DNA of 14,280 nucleotides, taken from Candidatus Bathyarchaeota archaeon. GTDB taxonomy: Archaea > Thermoproteota > Bathyarchaeia > TCS64. The position numbers and the translations under genes are program-made. Within the stretch, counting starts at the first letter, position 1. Each line of letters starts with the position of its first letter. The stretch spans positions 1 through 14,280 of the forward strand of contig DAOVEE010000027.1 of the NCBI GenBank assembly GCA_030669135.1. The letters run 5' to 3'. The notes under the pieces were generated by a model. That model was not told the origin of the DNA and ran no database searches. It was given only the letters and a program-made list of their open reading frames with translations. Below, piece after piece: positions 11,992 to 14,280 of the stretch.

Positions 11992-12837
11992 ATGTACGAA
12001 ACACTGTTCCCGAGTCTACTCATCACATTCAGAGAAGCATTAGAGGCAGCGCTCATCGTCACCATAATGGTGACATACCTCAGGAAAATCGGGAAACAAG
12101 AACTAAACAAGTACAGTTATCTAGGTGCAGGCTCTGCGATTGTCGTTAGTCTGCTCGTTGGTGTTGGTCTTCAAACACTCTATGGTGGGTTGGGGGACAC
12201 GGCGGGTCAATTGTTTGAGGGTGTGGCGTCTCTCACGGCTGTCGTTGTGTTGACCAGCATGATTTTTTGGATGACGAAACACAGCAAAGGGATCAAAGGC
12301 GAGCTAGAGGGAAAGATCGAGCAAGCGGTGACACAGGATGAACTCTATGGCATCGCGGCCCTTTCGTTCATAGCGGTCGCAAGAGAGGGATTGGAGACCG
12401 TTCTGTTCTTATCAGCTACTTTCATTCAGGATCAAGTGGGCACAATCATAGGCGCAGTAATTGGAGCACTAATCGTCCTTGGGCTATCAGTTCTCCTTAT
12501 GAGGGGAACAGTGAACCTTGAGATCAGCAAGTTCTTCAAAGTCACTAGTATACTTCTTCTCATCTTTGGTGCAGGACTGGCGGGGTATGGCGTGCACGAG
12601 CTGATTGAGGCTGGTGAAGGCTCAGGAATTGACATTGGTGTACTGGGCGAGAAGCCGTTTGACATCAATCCACCCGTCAACCCAGACGGAACATATCCAT
12701 TGCTTCACGAGAAGGGTGTGATAGGATCTGTGTTGAAGGCGTTGGTCGGGTATGATGGTAATCCTGAGTGGCTGAGAATCATTGTTTACATCGGGTACTG
12801 GATTGTAATCGGGACATACCTCTACAACAAATACTAA
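11992..12837 (+). CDS. FTR1 family iron permease
   Basis: A 281-residue integral membrane protein, about seven predicted membrane segments, with the two REXXE iron-binding motifs of the FTR1/EfeU family: REALE near residues 14-18 on the first segment (ITFREALEAALIV) and REGLE in the fourth (VAREGLETVLFL). The family moves ferric iron, oxidised outside or at the membrane, into the cell; no partner oxidase or EfeO/EfeB gene is in the window. ATG 11992 follows GGTGG. A palindromic DtxR-like site covers the promoter, which fits iron-responsive repression. Codons are clearly less GC-rich than in neighbours (many AAA, TTA, GGT and ATT), and the gene sits alone between unrelated genes, so it may have been acquired by transfer. 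A loop with about 45 residues before the last segment is proline- and glycine-rich. Confidence 0.9.
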   Translation: MYETLFPSLLITFREALEAALIVTIMVTYLRKIGKQELNKYSYLGAGSAIVVSLLVGVGLQTLYGGLGDTAGQLFEGVASLTAVVVLTSMIFWMTKHSKGIKGELEGKIEQAVTQDELYGIAALSFIAVAREGLETVLFLSATFIQDQVGTIIGAVIGALIVLGLSVLLMRGTVNLEISKFFKVTSILLLIFGAGLAGYGVHELIEAGEGSGIDIGVLGEKPFDINPPVNPDGTYPLLHEKGVIGSVLKALVGYDGNPEWLRIIVYIGYWIVIGTYLYNKY

Positions 12838-12895
12838 ACCACAGCAGGTAGGACCACAAATCAATTTTTATCACAAGGTGGTTTCGGGATAAAAC

Positions 12896-12905
12896 CCTTT
12901 AAACG
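12896..12905 (+). promoter_or_regulatory. TATA-like element of the SelA/DgaE-like gene
   Basis: CCTTTAAACG is centred about 23 bases before ATG 12924, so the mRNA is likely leaderless. A second candidate, GATAAAAC (12888-12895), would give a leader of a few bases. Confidence 0.4.
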
Positions 12906-12923
12906 GAAGGCGGAAGATGAACC

Positions 12924-14280
12924 ATGGGTTTCTACGATCACCTTGGGGTGAAGCGCGTCATCAACTGCTATGGCACCTACACGCTGATAGGGAGCCACAC
13001 GTTCTCGGACCACGTCAGGGCGGCGATGGACGAAGCCGACAGAAACTTCGCGTGGCTCTGGGAGCTAGAGGAGAAGGCCGGCGAAAGGATCTGTGAGCTG
13101 ACTGGGGCGGAGGCGGCGTTCGTCACGCCCTGCGTCTTCGCCGCACTATCCATGGGCGCGGCCGCCTGCATGGCGGGCACAGACAGGGACAAGATGAGCA
13201 GGCTCCCAGACACGTCGAGCATGAGGAACGAGTTCATAGTACAGCGGGCGCTGCGGGACTTCAAGTACGACAGAAGCATGACCGTCGCGGGCGGGAGGCT
13301 CGTGGAGGTGGGCGACGAGAAACGTGGATGCACCGTGGAGGAGCTGGAGGCCGCCATCACAGAAAAGACCGCCGGCTTCCACTACATGGCCCACGGCACC
13401 ACGGGAGACTGGGCCTCCAAGGAGTGCAGCATCGTATCCGTCGAGGAGGTAATAGACGTGGCTCACCGAAACGGGCTTCCCGTGATAGTGGACGCCGCGT
13501 TCCAGTGCTACCCCAAGGACGGGTTCACCCGTTACACCAGCAAGGGGGCCGACATGGTCGCCTACTCGTGCAAGTACTTCGGCGGCCCCAACACGGCCGG
13601 CATCCTCCTCGGCAGGAAGAACCTCGTGGACACAGTGGCGCTCCACAGCTTCGTGGGCCAGGAGGGCGGCCCCGGAGGCAGGCTCTTCATAGAGGCGGAG
13701 CCGGGGCAGATGCATGGCAGCGTGTTCCGCGGCTACAAGATGGACAGGTCCTCCATAGCGGGGGCTGTCGCGTCCCTCGAGGAGCACCTAGCCACAGACT
13801 ACGAAGCCATATTCATGAAGGCAAGGCTGAAGGCGGCGAGGATGACGGAGAAATGGAACAAGGTCCCCGGCGTATCGACCGAACTCTACGACGTAGGGAC
13901 GGTGCCAGAGGAGCCGGGAAGGATATCTCTGCACCTGGTCCTCGACAAAAGCCCCGAGGAGGTGGATGGCATGGTGAAGGCGTTCATGGACGGCGCTCCC
14001 GCCATATGGGCGTCGGCGGAAGGCAACCACCTGGTCGTCAACATAACGAGCTTCAGGGGACTGATGCTTGCCGAGGACGTCATCGACATGGCCCACGGCA
14101 CCACGGGAGACTGGGCCTCCAAAGACTGCAGCATCGTGCCCATCGAGGACGTCATCGACGTGGCCCACCGAAACGGGCTTCCCGTGATAGTGGACGCCGC
14201 GTTCCAGTGCTACCCCAAGGACGGGTTCACCCGTTACACCAGCAAGGGGGCCGACATGGTCGCCTACTCGTGCAAGTACT
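12924..14280 (+). CDS. SelA/DgaE-like PLP-dependent enzyme, runs off the window
   Basis: A fold-type I PLP enzyme related to L-seryl-tRNA selenium transferase and D-glucosaminate-6-phosphate ammonia lyase (DgaE), a soluble lyase or transferase. The start MGFYDHLGVKRVINCYGTYT is the family's typical opening. The loop TGAEAAFVTPC follows, Asp190 in VIVDAAF would bind the pyridine nitrogen, and Lys217 in AYSCKYFGGPNTAGILLG is the probable PLP Schiff-base lysine. The domain is complete by about residue 388 (AEGNHLVVNITSFRGL), the usual family length. Instead of ending, the frame continues at 14088 into a second copy of residues 155-218 (MAHGTTGDWASK onwards, including a second PLP lysine, residue 451) to the window edge. 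Selenium use is not implied. True substrate and whether the extended product exists are unknown. No stop was seen. Confidence 0.8.
   Translation, partial: MGFYDHLGVKRVINCYGTYTLIGSHTFSDHVRAAMDEADRNFAWLWELEEKAGERICELTGAEAAFVTPCVFAALSMGAAACMAGTDRDKMSRLPDTSSMRNEFIVQRALRDFKYDRSMTVAGGRLVEVGDEKRGCTVEELEAAITEKTAGFHYMAHGTTGDWASKECSIVSVEEVIDVAHRNGLPVIVDAAFQCYPKDGFTRYTSKGADMVAYSCKYFGGPNTAGILLGRKNLVDTVALHSFVGQEGGPGGRLFIEAEPGQMHGSVFRGYKMDRSSIAGAVASLEEHLATDYEAIFMKARLKAARMTEKWNKVPGVSTELYDVGTVPEEPGRISLHLVLDKSPEEVDGMVKAFMDGAPAIWASAEGNHLVVNITSFRGLMLAEDVIDMAHGTTGDWASKDCSIVPIEDVIDVAHRNGLPVIVDAAFQCYPKDGFTRYTSKGADMVAYSCKY
13384..13578 (+). repeat. Direct repeat, copy 1 (inside the PLP enzyme gene)
   Basis: Encodes residues 155-218 of the PLP enzyme, including Asp190 and Lys217. 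It recurs 702 bases downstream at 14086-14280 in the same frame. Bases 13464-13578 are identical in both copies; nine mismatches cluster at about 13420-13463. Confidence 0.9.
14086..14280 (+). repeat. Direct repeat, copy 2 (end of the window)
   Basis: The second copy begins just after the natural C-terminal motif VIDMA, at the shared string ACATGGCCCACGGCACC, and still matches at the last base, so it extends beyond the window. Its divergent part (14145-14168) is nearly identical to the adjacent C-terminal codons at 14073-14096 (23 of 24 bases), suggesting local recombination or conversion, or an assembly mosaic. Confidence 0.9.

Noticed and set aside
13146..14168. Minus-strand frames at 13146-13787 and 13788-14168
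   Set aside because: Antisense to the PLP enzyme; the repeated peptide patterns arise from the DNA duplication and not from a real protein.
1..14280. CRISPR array, rRNA or complete insertion sequence
   Set aside because: No regularly spaced short repeats, no rRNA-like stretch, and no transposase or integrase gene was found.

Overview
The window looks like a chromosomal segment of an archaeon, most plausibly from the Thermoproteota/TACK side. The grounds are an archaeal-type ATP-dependent DNA ligase next to FEN1, a DUF401 membrane protein, TrmB-like and Lrp/AsnC regulators, and TATA-type promoters 23-29 bases in front of start codons, implying many leaderless transcripts. Genes are GC-rich with AT-rich intergenic stretches. 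The lineage is inferred; no rRNA or tRNA was seen.

Layout. 1-700: tail of a possible upstream gene and a small membrane protein. 681-3306 (minus): FEN1 followed by DNA ligase, an overlapping Okazaki-fragment maturation pair; the ligase N-terminus has no ATG/GTG/TTG start and appears to begin at an ACG behind a good Shine-Dalgarno. 3307-3981: genomic debris made of a duplicated 3' end of the DUF401 gene, a DUF3800-like C-terminal remnant and a small hairpin-rich island. 3982-5178 (minus): DUF401 membrane protein. 5282-5455 (minus): a 57-residue membrane miniprotein, divergent from a CPKC thioredoxin-fold gene (5526-5776) split by a -1 frame change. 6025-6570: stand-alone response regulator, convergent with a classical thioredoxin, which is itself divergent from a TrmB-like regulator. 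7373-8752 (minus): glutamine synthetase; between it and a divergent Lrp/AsnC regulator lies a scrap of an EamA/DMT permease and several ATACA/TGTAT-type dyads. 9595-11166 (minus): D-aminoacylase-type amidohydrolase with a dyad at its promoter. 11268-11908: an unrecognised protein convergent with a small winged-helix protein. 11992-12837: FTR1-type iron permease behind a DtxR-like palindrome, with lower GC than its neighbours. 12924-end: SelA/DgaE-like PLP enzyme that, after a full-length protein, runs in frame into a second copy of its own middle.

Themes: DNA replication (FEN1 and ligase), thiol redox (two thioredoxin-fold genes and a neighbouring regulator), nitrogen and amino-acid metabolism under probable Lrp control (glutamine synthetase, Lrp, deacylase), and metal-regulated iron uptake. 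No single undescribed multi-gene system stands out. The items most worth checking are the FEN1-ligase junction, the split CPKC gene, the internal duplication in the PLP enzyme, and the decayed DUF401 duplication.
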